NCBI GenBank assembly: GCA_024234635.1
Contig: JACKNX010000004.1
Span: 186,001 to 250,000 of the forward strand
Direction: 5' to 3'
DNA: 64,000 bases
From: Pseudomonadales bacterium
GTDB taxonomy: Bacteria > Pseudomonadota > Gammaproteobacteria > Pseudomonadales > Azotimanducaceae
Position 1 is the stretch's first letter. Every line of letters begins with the position of its first letter. The notes beneath the pieces were generated by a model. The model was given only the letters and a program-made list of their open reading frames with translations, did not search any database and had not been told where the DNA came from. The position numbers and the translations under genes were made by a program. This document shows positions 17,254 through 27,200 of this stretch, one piece after another.

Positions 17254-20117
17254 GCTGAACGTCTCCGGCGTGGATGAATGCCCCGGGATGCGAGCAGTTG
17301 GTCGATTCGTTCGATGACACTGTCGTCGATGAACGCGGCAACTTCCAGTACCCAGAGACGGGGATGCATGGCGCGCACGCCGCGCAGTTTCACCGCGTCC
17401 TTTTCAGTGATCACCACAGGCAGGCCATCGTCGAACGCAACTTCCGGGCCCTTGAACACGTGGTGGTCCTGATAGATATGCAGCACCGGAACCAGACCGA
17501 TCATTTCCAGTGATTGCCGGAACCGTACGGGATTGCTGATGCCGCAGACCGCGTGGACGCTGGTCCCCGCCGGAATGGCATCCAGTCCCAGACGTTCGCC
17601 GTCGTTCCATCGGACGAGCGCCACGGGTTCCACATCGACCAGTCCGGTCGCGCCATCCACCATATTCCCATTGGCAACGACGACATCAACATCACGCAGG
17701 CGCGACACCGGTTCGCGCAAGGGGCCCGCCGGCAGCAGTCGCCGGTTGCCAAATCCGCGCACGCCATCCACAAGCGCAATTTCGATGTCGCGAGACATCG
17801 CGTAATGCTGCAATCCGTCATCGGACAACACGACGTCACACGGGAAGTTCGCCAGCAGGTGCGCTACCGCTTTCACCCTGTCCCGCCCTATCACCACCGG
17901 TAGACCCGTACGCTGTGCCAGGTTGACCGGTTCGTCACCGAATACTGCCGGATCGCCGTCCGGCGGCACCGTCGCCACGCCGCGTCGCAACGTGCCACCA
18001 TAGCCGCGACTGACTATTCCCGGCGAGAACCCCCGTTCACCCAGATGCCGGGCTAACGCCATGACAAATGGTGTCTTGCCGGTCCCGCCCACCGTGATGT
18101 TGCCCACGACGATGACGGGCGCGTCGAACCGCGAACGCGTGCGTCCGGGTCGAGTCAGTCGTCGACGACGACGCTGGCTGAACCTGCCGAAAGCCCAGGA
18201 AAGAGGCCGCAGAAGGTTCAACCACACGGCGTCCGCGTACCAGGCACGCTCCAGCCGCGAACCGCTGGCGATCACCATCGGTTGACGGACCGGCCGCAGC
18301 CGCGAGGGCCGTGGCGGCTCAACTGGCGTACTCCCCTGCGGGACCGGCGTGTTCTCCCTGAATTGCGCGGAATGGAGACCGGCGTAAATGCCGCCTGCCG
18401 CCATCAGTTCCCCGTGGTTGCCTGTCTCCACGATGCGGCCGTCCTGCATCACCACGATGTTGTCCGCCGACTCGATAGTGGACAGGCGATGTGCAATCAC
18501 CAACGTCGTGCGTCCGCGCATGACCTCGGTGAGCGCTGCCTGAATATGCCGCTCCGACTCGGAATCCAGCGCACTGGTCGCCTCATCCAGAATGAGCACC
18601 GGCGCATCCTTCAACAGCGCCCGTGCGATGGCAACACGCTGCCGCTGGCCGCCTGACAACAGCACGCCGTTGTCGCCAACTATTGTGGCGATACCTTCCG
18701 GCAGTTGACGAATGAACTCATCCGCGTGCGCACGCGACAATGCTTCCAGCACGCGATCGCTGCTTGCACCTTCCAGAGTGCCGTACGCAATGTTGCGTTC
18801 GAGCGTATCGTTGAACAACGTAATCTGCTGGGTGACGAGCGCTATCTGGTTCCGCAGCGTACGCAATGAATAGGCGTCTATGGGTTTGTCATCGAGCAGG
18901 ATCTGACCTTCGGTCACGTCATAGAAGCGGGGAATCAGGCTGGCCAGCGTCGACTTGCCACTCCCGGATTTGCCCACAATGGCCACCGTGGTGCCAGGCT
19001 CGATCGATAGATTGATGTTGCGCAACACGGGCTCGCGATCCCGCGCATAGGCAAAGCTGACGCCTCGGAACTCGAGTTTGCCCCCCACCCTGTTGACTTC
19101 GGCGGTGCCGGTATCCTTCTCCACCGGCTGGTCAAGCTGGCTGAACACATCCTCCGCGGCAACCAACCCACGCTGCAACTTGGCGTTCACCTCGCTGAGC
19201 TTGCGAATCGGCCGGGCCATGAGACTGGCGAGACTGAGGAATGTGACGACATTTCCAGCCGTCATCTCCGAGCCGACCCCGGTGATGTAGAGCAGCACGA
19301 TCAACCCGGACACTGCCGCGGCCACAAGTACTTCGTTCACTTCGGTGCTCAGGACCTTGGTCACCAGCATCTTCAGATTCTGCAGCCGATTGCTTTCGCT
19401 GGCTGCATGGAAACGACGGCGCTCGTAGTCCTCACCGCCATAGGTCTTCACCACACGATAGCCAGTGACGGCTTCGCCCGCGATATGCGTCACGTCGCCC
19501 ATGGAAGACTGAATGCGTCGGCTCAACCGCCTGAAACGTCGGCTGGCATACATCACCACCACACCCAGCAACGGCGCCGTGGCAACGAAAATCAGCGTCA
19601 GCTTCCAGCTCAGCAGCAGCATGAGCGTGAAATAGACAATCACTTTGCCACCGTCCTGAATGACGGTCTTGAGCGCGTCGGTACCGGTATCCCGCAGTTG
19701 CGTCACCGTAAACGTCAGCCGGGAAACGAGATGTCCCTGGCTGCTGGAATCGAAGAAGCGGCCGGGCAGCACCATCAGGTGATCGAAAAGCTGTGTGCGC
19801 AGATTGTGTACGACATGCAGACTCACGGAGGACAACAGCAGATCACCCGCTATATTGCCAAGCGCCCGCGCCACCGCGCAGGCAAACATCATGAGCGCGA
19901 TTCGGGTCGCACTCTCGACGCTGGCGCCCCCCCACTGGTCGATCAGATCACCCAGCAGGCGGGCAAGATACCCCTCCGCACCGCTTGCCAGAAAGAAACC
20001 GAAAATGGACAGAACGAACAAGCCAGCGTATGGGCGCACATAGGCCAGCAGTCGCCGGTAGTTCGCCCAGTCCCCCGCACGCTCGGAGCGGGCGCGTGCC
20101 TGCAAGGATTCAGCCAT
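17250..20117 (-). CDS. msbA-lpxK: MsbA-LpxK fusion: lipid A flippase joined to tetraacyldisaccharide 4'-kinase
   Basis: One uninterrupted 955-residue frame. Residues ~1-590 are an MsbA-type ABC exporter: six membrane helices (~25-310), then the ATPase with Walker A GKSGSGKST (~381-389), signature LSGGQRQR (~487-494), Walker B VLILDEATSALD and the switch His in IAHRLS. Residues ~590-613 are a Pro/Arg-rich linker. Residues 614-955 are a complete LpxK: P-loop GNITVGGTGKTPF (~673), VSRGYGG, GDEPV, SDDGLQHYAMSRD and EKDAVK. LpxK makes lipid IV-A on the cytoplasmic face and MsbA flips the finished lipid A, so the fusion links steps of one pathway and is topologically sensible, as both parts face the cytoplasm. 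An internal ATG at 18278 would give a normal-length LpxK (342 residues) but has no visible ribosome binding site. Overlaps exbD by eight bases and kdsB by four. Confidence 0.93.
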   Translation of the reverse strand: MAESLQARARSERAGDWANYRRLLAYVRPYAGLFVLSIFGFFLASGAEGYLARLLGDLIDQWGGASVESATRIALMMFACAVARALGNIAGDLLLSSVSLHVVHNLRTQLFDHLMVLPGRFFDSSSQGHLVSRLTFTVTQLRDTGTDALKTVIQDGGKVIVYFTLMLLLSWKLTLIFVATAPLLGVVVMYASRRFRRLSRRIQSSMGDVTHIAGEAVTGYRVVKTYGGEDYERRRFHAASESNRLQNLKMLVTKVLSTEVNEVLVAAAVSGLIVLLYITGVGSEMTAGNVVTFLSLASLMARPIRKLSEVNAKLQRGLVAAEDVFSQLDQPVEKDTGTAEVNRVGGKLEFRGVSFAYARDREPVLRNINLSIEPGTTVAIVGKSGSGKSTLASLIPRFYDVTEGQILLDDKPIDAYSLRTLRNQIALVTQQITLFNDTLERNIAYGTLEGASSDRVLEALSRAHADEFIRQLPEGIATIVGDNGVLLSGGQRQRVAIARALLKDAPVLILDEATSALDSESERHIQAALTEVMRGRTTLVIAHRLSTIESADNIVVMQDGRIVETGNHGELMAAGGIYAGLHSAQFRENTPVPQGSTPVEPPRPSRLRPVRQPMVIASGSRLERAWYADAVWLNLLRPLSWAFGRFSQRRRRRLTRPGRTRSRFDAPVIVVGNITVGGTGKTPFVMALARHLGERGFSPGIVSRGYGGTLRRGVATVPPDGDPAVFGDEPVNLAQRTGLPVVIGRDRVKAVAHLLANFPCDVVLSDDGLQHYAMSRDIEIALVDGVRGFGNRRLLPAGPLREPVSRLRDVDVVVANGNMVDGATGLVDVEPVALVRWNDGERLGLDAIPAGTSVHAVCGISNPVRFRQSLEMIGLVPVLHIYQDHHVFKGPEVAFDDGLPVVITEKDAVKLRGVRAMHPRLWVLEVAAFIDDSVIERIDQLLASRGIHPRRRRSA

Positions 20118-20535
20118 CCCCAGTCGGCTGCTGCGTGGTGATGCTCAGCCGGGTGAGTCCAACCTTGCCCGCCGCATCCATGGCGCGCACTACGGCCTGA
20201 TGTGCGGTCATGGCATCGGCGGTAATGATGAGCCGTACATCTTCGGGCGCGCGTTTGCGTGCTTCTGTCAGCGCGGCGACAAGCGTCGAGAGATCGTTGT
20301 CAAGGAGCATGCGGCCATCCAGGGCGTAGTCACCAGCTCTGTCCACCGCCAGCTCGATGGCATCCGGCTGTGTCTCCGCGGGTTTTCCGCTGGCCTCTGG
20401 CAGATTGATGCGCAGCTGCGTTTCACGGATGAAATTCGTGGAGACCATGAAGAAGATCAGCAGCAGGAACACAACATCGATCAGCGGTGTCAGCTCGATG
20501 CTCGCCTCATGTCTGCCGCGTCGACGCCTGGCCAT
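20110..20535 (-). CDS. exbD: ExbD/TolR family biopolymer transport protein
   Basis: 141-residue partner of the ExbB-type proton channel. Short cytoplasmic N-terminus rich in Arg, then one membrane helix (LTPLIDVVFLLLIFFMVSTNF, residues ~16-36) with the conserved Asp (IDVVF) that takes part in proton translocation. A periplasmic domain of ~100 residues follows. It starts two bases after the exbB stop and overlaps the MsbA-LpxK start. This ExbB/D pair beside lpxK is the conserved gammaproteobacterial arrangement; its energised partner is not known from sequence. No tonB or tolA is adjacent. Confidence 0.93.
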   Translation of the reverse strand: MARRRRGRHEASIELTPLIDVVFLLLIFFMVSTNFIRETQLRINLPEASGKPAETQPDAIELAVDRAGDYALDGRMLLDNDLSTLVAALTEARKRAPEDVRLIITADAMTAHQAVVRAMDAAGKVGLTRLSITTQQPTGDG

Positions 20536-20537
20536 GG

Positions 20538-21158
20538 TCAGAACCGCGGATCATCCCCGCCGTCATGCATGATGTCGGCGAGTTTTCCGGATTCCTGTTC
20601 GATTCCCACCACCAGTTCGTCCACGCGACGAAGGAAAAAGCGGTGGAACATGAGCGCGGGGATTGCAACAGAGAGACCTGCCGCCGTGGTGATCAGTGCC
20701 TTGGAGATACCCCCTGCGAGCAGACTGGCGTTGCCCGCACCCTCCGCCATCAGTTCGCGAAACACTTCGATCATGCCCCAAACGGTGCCCAGCAGACCAA
20801 GCAGTGGCGATATCGAGGCGATGATGCCAAGCGCCGTGAGGTAACGTTCCAGTTCGTGACTGACCTGACTGGTCGCCTCCTCCATCGCCTGCTTGGCAAT
20901 CTCGTGTCCCCGCCGGTGGCTGGCAATCCCTGCAGCAAACACGGAACCAAGCGCGCTGCCCGTTCGCAACTCGCGAAGTCGCTGTGCGTCAATGTCACCG
21001 TTCTTCAGGGAGCTCCAGGTCCGGGCCAACAGATTGTCCGGTAGTACGCGTCTTCGCTGCAGCGACCAGAGTCGCTCGCCGCAGATTGCCGCGGCGATGA
21101 TACTGCACAGGAGGATCGGCACCATGAGCCATCCACCCGATTGCACAATTTCCAGCAT
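20538..21158 (-). CDS. exbB: MotA/TolQ/ExbB proton channel family protein
   Basis: 206-residue inner-membrane protein with three predicted helices: residues ~9-28 (WLMVPILLCSIIAAAICGE), ~103-125 (LTALGIIASISPLLGLLGTVWGMIEVF) and ~145-170 (GISKALITTAAGLSVAIPALMF). The LGLLGTVWGMI and AGLSVAIPA motifs are diagnostic of the family. The proton-motive-force module formed with ExbD probably energises an envelope process. First gene of exbB-exbD-msbA/lpxK-kdsB, preceded by a GGGGAGA ribosome binding site. Confidence 0.94.
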   Translation of the reverse strand: MLEIVQSGGWLMVPILLCSIIAAAICGERLWSLQRRRVLPDNLLARTWSSLKNGDIDAQRLRELRTGSALGSVFAAGIASHRRGHEIAKQAMEEATSQVSHELERYLTALGIIASISPLLGLLGTVWGMIEVFRELMAEGAGNASLLAGGISKALITTAAGLSVAIPALMFHRFFLRRVDELVVGIEQESGKLADIMHDGGDDPRF

Positions 21159-21287
21159 ATCCAGTCTCCCCTGAACCGGCGGACGACCGGCTGCCGTGTC
21201 GGTTGTCCGCGTACGGACCCGGTTCGTTTACCCTGAGCCCGCTTCCTTCTAGTTTCCTGCGCCACCCTGTCTACCGTGAGCCACGGT

Positions 21288-22454
21288 CTACCAGGACGCA
21301 CCCCGCGCCGTGATCGGCCAGAGCTCGCGGACGACGCCATCCGGGTCCATCACCCAGTAGACGTCGTGCAGGTTAACGGTTGGATCGCAGTGAGGCACGA
21401 TGAAGCGCAAAACATCTCCGAGCGCGGGGGCCTGATCGCCCTCGGGCACGCGATACACGCCATGCTCGTCACCGGCGAACCGGTATTTTCCCTGACCTGG
21501 CGGTCGAATTCGCGGCGCACCGGCATCGGAGGCAAACGCCTTGAACCCACCATCCACGGTGACGGCTCCGACATCGCGAAGCGGATCGCTGATGACGGTG
21601 CAGGCCACCTGCAGTGAATTTTCGAAATCGTTGAAATTGTCGCCGTCGAGCGACTGGATTTCCATGTATTGACTATCCATGAACAGGTAACTGCCCACCT
21701 GAAGGTCGGTTATCTCGTCGACATCGACATCAATGGCATAGGTACCGGAACCACCGCCTGTCACCACCCCAGGCAGACGTGGCAGCACCTGCCGGGCAAA
21801 ACTCAGCGCCTGTGACCAGGAGGCCAGCGAACGCTCACGACGCTCGGCAAACTCCCGAATGTGCATGAGATGTCCCGCGTAATGCTGGATGCCCGCCAGG
21901 TGGAAACGTGGATCGCTGTCGACACGGTCGAGGATCCGGCGTGCGACCTCCGGCTGCCGGCACCCGGTGCGCCCCATGTCCACATCGATATCCAGGACGA
22001 TACCCAGCCGGCAGTCGGCAGGAATCCCCGCTTCCAGGACCCGCATGCCTTCTTCGCTGTCCACCACCAGCCACAGGCCGGACGCGCGGCGCAGAAGCCT
22101 GGCGAGCAGTTCGATCTTGACGGGGTGCGTGAGCGGGGAGGTCAGCAGGATATCGCGTACACCGGCGGCAACCAGCGCCGCTGCTTCGCCGAGTTTGGCG
22201 GCGCAGATGCCCACGGCGCCGTGCTCGAGTTGCAGTCGCGCAATCAATGGACACTTGTGTGTCTTGGCGTGCGGGCGGGCTTTCTTCTGCCTGGTGTGCA
22301 GATGCGCAGCCATGGTGCTGACGTTGCGCGACATTGCAGCACGATCCAGAACCAGCGCGGGCGTAGGTAGCGCCGTCACCGGCAGCGGCACCGGCAGGAT
22401 CACCGGCTCCCAGGATCGTTGCAGGATCGTATCCAGCACCAGACTGTCAGTCAC
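21288..22454 (-). CDS. DSD1-like PLP enzyme (D-threonine aldolase/D-serine dehydratase fold, alanine racemase N-terminal domain)
   Basis: 388-residue fold-type III PLP enzyme. The PLP lysine is in ARPHAKTHKCP (residue ~64), a motif of the D-threonine aldolase/eukaryotic-type D-serine dehydratase group. Its C-terminal metal-binding motif appears as VPHCDPTVNL (~358), with His and Cys as the usual zinc ligands of D-serine dehydratases. Central motifs DIDVDMGRTG and VTGGGSGTY bind the cofactor phosphate. The likely reaction is cleavage or dehydration of a D-hydroxy amino acid. It follows galU by 21 bases in the same direction, an insertion relative to the usual gene order. Exact substrate uncertain. 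Confidence 0.87.
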   Translation of the reverse strand: MTDSLVLDTILQRSWEPVILPVPLPVTALPTPALVLDRAAMSRNVSTMAAHLHTRQKKARPHAKTHKCPLIARLQLEHGAVGICAAKLGEAAALVAAGVRDILLTSPLTHPVKIELLARLLRRASGLWLVVDSEEGMRVLEAGIPADCRLGIVLDIDVDMGRTGCRQPEVARRILDRVDSDPRFHLAGIQHYAGHLMHIREFAERRERSLASWSQALSFARQVLPRLPGVVTGGGSGTYAIDVDVDEITDLQVGSYLFMDSQYMEIQSLDGDNFNDFENSLQVACTVISDPLRDVGAVTVDGGFKAFASDAGAPRIRPPGQGKYRFAGDEHGVYRVPEGDQAPALGDVLRFIVPHCDPTVNLHDVYWVMDPDGVVRELWPITARGASW

Positions 22455-22475
22455 CGGCCCCCCTCCGGCAAACGC

Positions 22476-23309
22476 TCAACAGGAACGTTTGCGGTAGATG
22501 TTCTCGTAGCAGTAGTTGGTTGCTTCGACATAACCGTCGACGTTACCGCAGTCGAAACGGCGTCCACGGAAGCGATAGGCGATGACGCAGCCGTCCTGCG
22601 CCTGGCGCAGTAGAGCATCGGTAATCTGAACTTCACCATTTTTGCCAGGCGGCGTGCTTTCGATGATCGAAAAAATGTCGGGCGTGAGAATGTAGCGGCC
22701 GATGATTGCCAGATTACTTGGCGCATCTTCAGGCTTGGGTTTTTCAACCATATTGGTGACACGAACGAGTCTGTCGCTGATTGCTTCACCCTCCACGATG
22801 CCATAACTCGACACGTTCGCATGCGGTACTTCCTGGATCGCAACGATACTGCACCGGAACTGGCGGTACAGTCGGACCATCTGCGCCAGCACGCCTTCGC
22901 TGTCACCGAAACACAGGTCATCGGCAAGCACCACCCCGAACGGCTCGTCCCCGATGATGGTGCGGCCCGTGAGAATGGCATCACCCAGACCACGCATGTT
23001 GATCTGACGGGTATAGGAAAAGGTGCACTGATTGATCAGCCGGCGAATACCCTCGAGCATTTTTTCCTTGCCGGTGCCTTCGATCTGATGTTCGAGTTCA
23101 TAGCTGACGTCGAAATGGTCCTCGATCGCCCGCTTGCCGCGACCGGTGACAAAGCCAATATCCGTAAGTCCGGCTTCGACAGCTTCCTCAACACCATATT
23201 GAACAAGTGGCTTGTCGAGAACAGGCAGAATTTCTTTGGGCATTGCCTTGGTTGCAGGAAGAAACCGGGTGCCATAGCCGGCCACCGGAAACAGGCATTT
23301 CTTAATCAC
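22476..23309 (-). CDS. galU: UTP-glucose-1-phosphate uridylyltransferase
   Basis: Makes UDP-glucose for LPS, exopolysaccharide and osmoprotective glucans. The N-terminal FPVAGYGTRFLPATKAMPKE is the signature nucleotide loop. Next come VEEAVEAGLTDIGFVTGRGK and VVLADDLC, with GKNGEVQITDAL near residue 210. The start is the GTG at 23309, which has AAGGA six bases upstream and gives 277 residues, matching Pseudomonas GalU (279 as I recall); the longer ATG frame from 23345 adds unlike residues. 113 bases separate it from the small gene upstream, and the PLP enzyme gene follows. Confidence 0.96.
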   Translation of the reverse strand: MIKKCLFPVAGYGTRFLPATKAMPKEILPVLDKPLVQYGVEEAVEAGLTDIGFVTGRGKRAIEDHFDVSYELEHQIEGTGKEKMLEGIRRLINQCTFSYTRQINMRGLGDAILTGRTIIGDEPFGVVLADDLCFGDSEGVLAQMVRLYRQFRCSIVAIQEVPHANVSSYGIVEGEAISDRLVRVTNMVEKPKPEDAPSNLAIIGRYILTPDIFSIIESTPPGKNGEVQITDALLRQAQDGCVIAYRFRGRRFDCGNVDGYVEATNYCYENIYRKRSC

Positions 23310-23422
23310 GGGCGGTCCTTGTCGAATCGTCTGCAAGCACTTCATCCTAGCCGCGGGTAGCGCACGGTAACCGGAGTTGCTTCACAGATTCAATGCCAAC
23401 GCGCCCCGCGCGCCGCGTGCGG

Positions 23423-23746
23423 TTAGTGCTGCGCGCGATCGGGGTTCGCGTCAGCGGCGAGCGCCTGCAGGAGCTGATGACAAAGCTCATCAATATGACG
23501 TCGTCTGGTTTCGTCGGAGTGACGATTCCGACGCAGTCCGCGCGCCAGATACAGCGCGCGCCGCATGGGATCGGTCTCCTCCCGCGGCGGGGATTCCATT
23601 GCCAGTGGACGGCGGGCGGACCCGCCATCACCGTCCGCACGGCCAGCGGACAGGGAAATGTCCGGTGCCGGATTCACCGCGGAAAAGAACGGAAAACCCA
23701 GCTGGCCTGATTCGTTCTTGGTCGGATTCGGGCCACGTCGTTTCAT
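23423..23746 (-). CDS. Small hypothetical protein, possibly SOS-controlled, with clamp-binding-like motif
   Basis: 107-residue protein I do not recognise. The ATG at 23746 has a strong GGAGG ribosome binding site five bases upstream, which argues that it is real and sets the start. Near the N-terminus it carries GQLGFPFF, which resembles the QLSLPL clamp-binding motif of Hda and other beta-clamp partners (consensus QLxLxL/QLSLF). The middle is low-complexity (Ala/Gly/Asp/Ser), and the C-terminal ~45 residues are Arg-rich and probably helical (RRALYLARGLRR, RRHIDELCHQLLQAL). About 165 bases upstream is a near-consensus LexA box over a promoter-like sequence. Function is inferred only: a damage-inducible clamp-interacting protein is the working idea. 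Confidence 0.6.
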   Translation of the reverse strand: MKRRGPNPTKNESGQLGFPFFSAVNPAPDISLSAGRADGDGGSARRPLAMESPPREETDPMRRALYLARGLRRNRHSDETRRRHIDELCHQLLQALAADANPDRAQH

Positions 23747-23912
23747 CGCCGCCTCCATCAGGTTCCCACCATCAGGTTTCCAGCACCAGTTAGCCACCGG
23801 GCGCACCGGGACAGCCGGTTGCTGAACCTGCCAGGGTGCCCTTCGCGCCAGTTAACCGGGGGTTACCCGGAAGTTACCCAGTCAGTTGCAAGGACGAAAC
23901 AAGTCTACAGAA

Positions 23913-23932
23913 TACTGTATATCTATACAATA
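23913..23932. promoter_or_regulatory. LexA (SOS) box candidate
   Basis: TACTGTATATCTATACAATA matches the E. coli LexA consensus TACTGTATATATATACAGTA at 18 of 20 positions; one half-site (CTGT) is perfect, the other reads ACAA instead of ACAG. It overlaps the -10 of the minus-strand promoter candidate, a typical repressor position. The natural target is the small gene at 23746 to 23423, perhaps with galU. Confidence 0.65.
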
Positions 23933-23945
23933 GTTTGGTTGACAA
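23916..23945 (-). promoter_or_regulatory. Sigma-70 promoter candidate overlapped by the LexA box
   Basis: On the minus strand: TTGTCA (23945 to 23940, five of six matches), 18-base spacer, TATACA (23921 to 23916, four of six). Transcription would start near 23909 and give a ~160-nt leader to the small gene. The strong AT-richness of this short stretch contrasts with its surroundings. Confidence 0.5.
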
Positions 23946-23961
23946 CCTCGGCATCGATACG

Positions 23962-23992
23962 GGCCACGGCAGCGGTAGCCGCTGCCGTGGCC
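23962..23992 (-). terminator. Long perfect stem-loop after clpB
   Basis: A 14-pair perfect stem (GGCCACGGCAGCGG with its exact complement) and a three-base loop TAG, starting seven bases past the clpB stop. No T-tract follows on the minus strand, so it may act with Rho or as an mRNA 3'-end stabiliser. Confidence 0.5.
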
Positions 23993-23998
23993 ACTACG

Positions 23999-26563
<2,565 letters not shown>

Positions 26564-26593
26564 GGCGCTCTCCAGAATTGTGTTACTGACGGT

Positions 26594-26622
26594 AAGATGT
26601 GGGCTCGAGACGAATTTTCAAC
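26594..26622 (-). promoter_or_regulatory. Sigma-32 (heat-shock) promoter for clpB
   Basis: On the minus strand: GTTGAAA (-35, 26622 to 26616), a 12-base spacer, then CCCACATCTT (-10, 26603 to 26594), close to the E. coli heat-shock consensus CTTGAAA and CCCCATNT. It lies about 30 bases before the clpB ATG, giving a short leader as in E. coli. Confidence 0.65.
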
Positions 26623-26690
26623 GGTAAGCGCCGCTTTACTCCCGCCCGCCGGGAGGCTTTAGCGAGGGTGCATGCCGTGATGGAGTACCG

Positions 26691-27200
26691 GTGATCGAAA
26701 CCCGTTTTGATGCGACGGCGCGACAGGTGAGCGTCATCCTGCGTCCCAACCAGCCGTGGACGTGGCGCGCCAATGTCTGGTTGCTGGCGGCACTGACGAC
26801 CATTTCGCTGACGACCGCCATTGCCTTCGCGTGGGTCGGGTTATGGCTGGTGCTGCCCTACAGCGTGCTTGAAGTGAGCGTGGTGTCCTTCTGCCTGTGG
26901 CTGTGCGTACATCGAGGTTACCGTCAGCAGGTGATCGTGCTCGCTCCGGAGACGGTGCTGTTGCAAAGTGGTCAGCGCAGTACGCCACCCAGACTGAGCG
27001 TTGATCGCGTGTTCAACCGGTTTTTCGCCCGATTCCACGTTGAGCGGGGACGCCATCCATGGCGTGAGCCGAGCGTGCATCTGCGTTGTCAGGATGAACG
27101 TTTCGAGATCGGCGCCTTCCTGTCCCGCGAGGAAAGAGAATCACTGCCTGGTCTGTTGCGCAGCGGCATTCGCTACGTGGAATCCCGTGGAGACCAGTAG
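26691..27200 (+). CDS. DUF2244 family integral membrane protein
   Basis: 169-residue protein with a DUF2244 layout: short N-terminus, two adjacent membrane helices (residues ~24-46 and ~48-70: VWLLAALTTISLTTAIAFAWVG and LVLPYSVLEVSVVSFCLWLCV), then a cytoplasmic PH-like region. The start is GTG 26691 with GGAG seven bases upstream. Divergent from clpB. Its last 28 bases overlap the 3' end of comEC on the opposite strand. Family function is unknown; relatives are often near cytochrome oxidase genes, which is not the case here. Confidence 0.83.
   Translation: MIETRFDATARQVSVILRPNQPWTWRANVWLLAALTTISLTTAIAFAWVGLWLVLPYSVLEVSVVSFCLWLCVHRGYRQQVIVLAPETVLLQSGQRSTPPRLSVDRVFNRFFARFHVERGRHPWREPSVHLRCQDERFEIGAFLSREERESLPGLLRSGIRYVESRGDQ

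Noticed and set aside
17250..18278. Annotating lpxK as an independent gene from ATG 18278
   Set aside because: No stop codon ends msbA before it and no ribosome binding site precedes the ATG; kept only as a possible second product.
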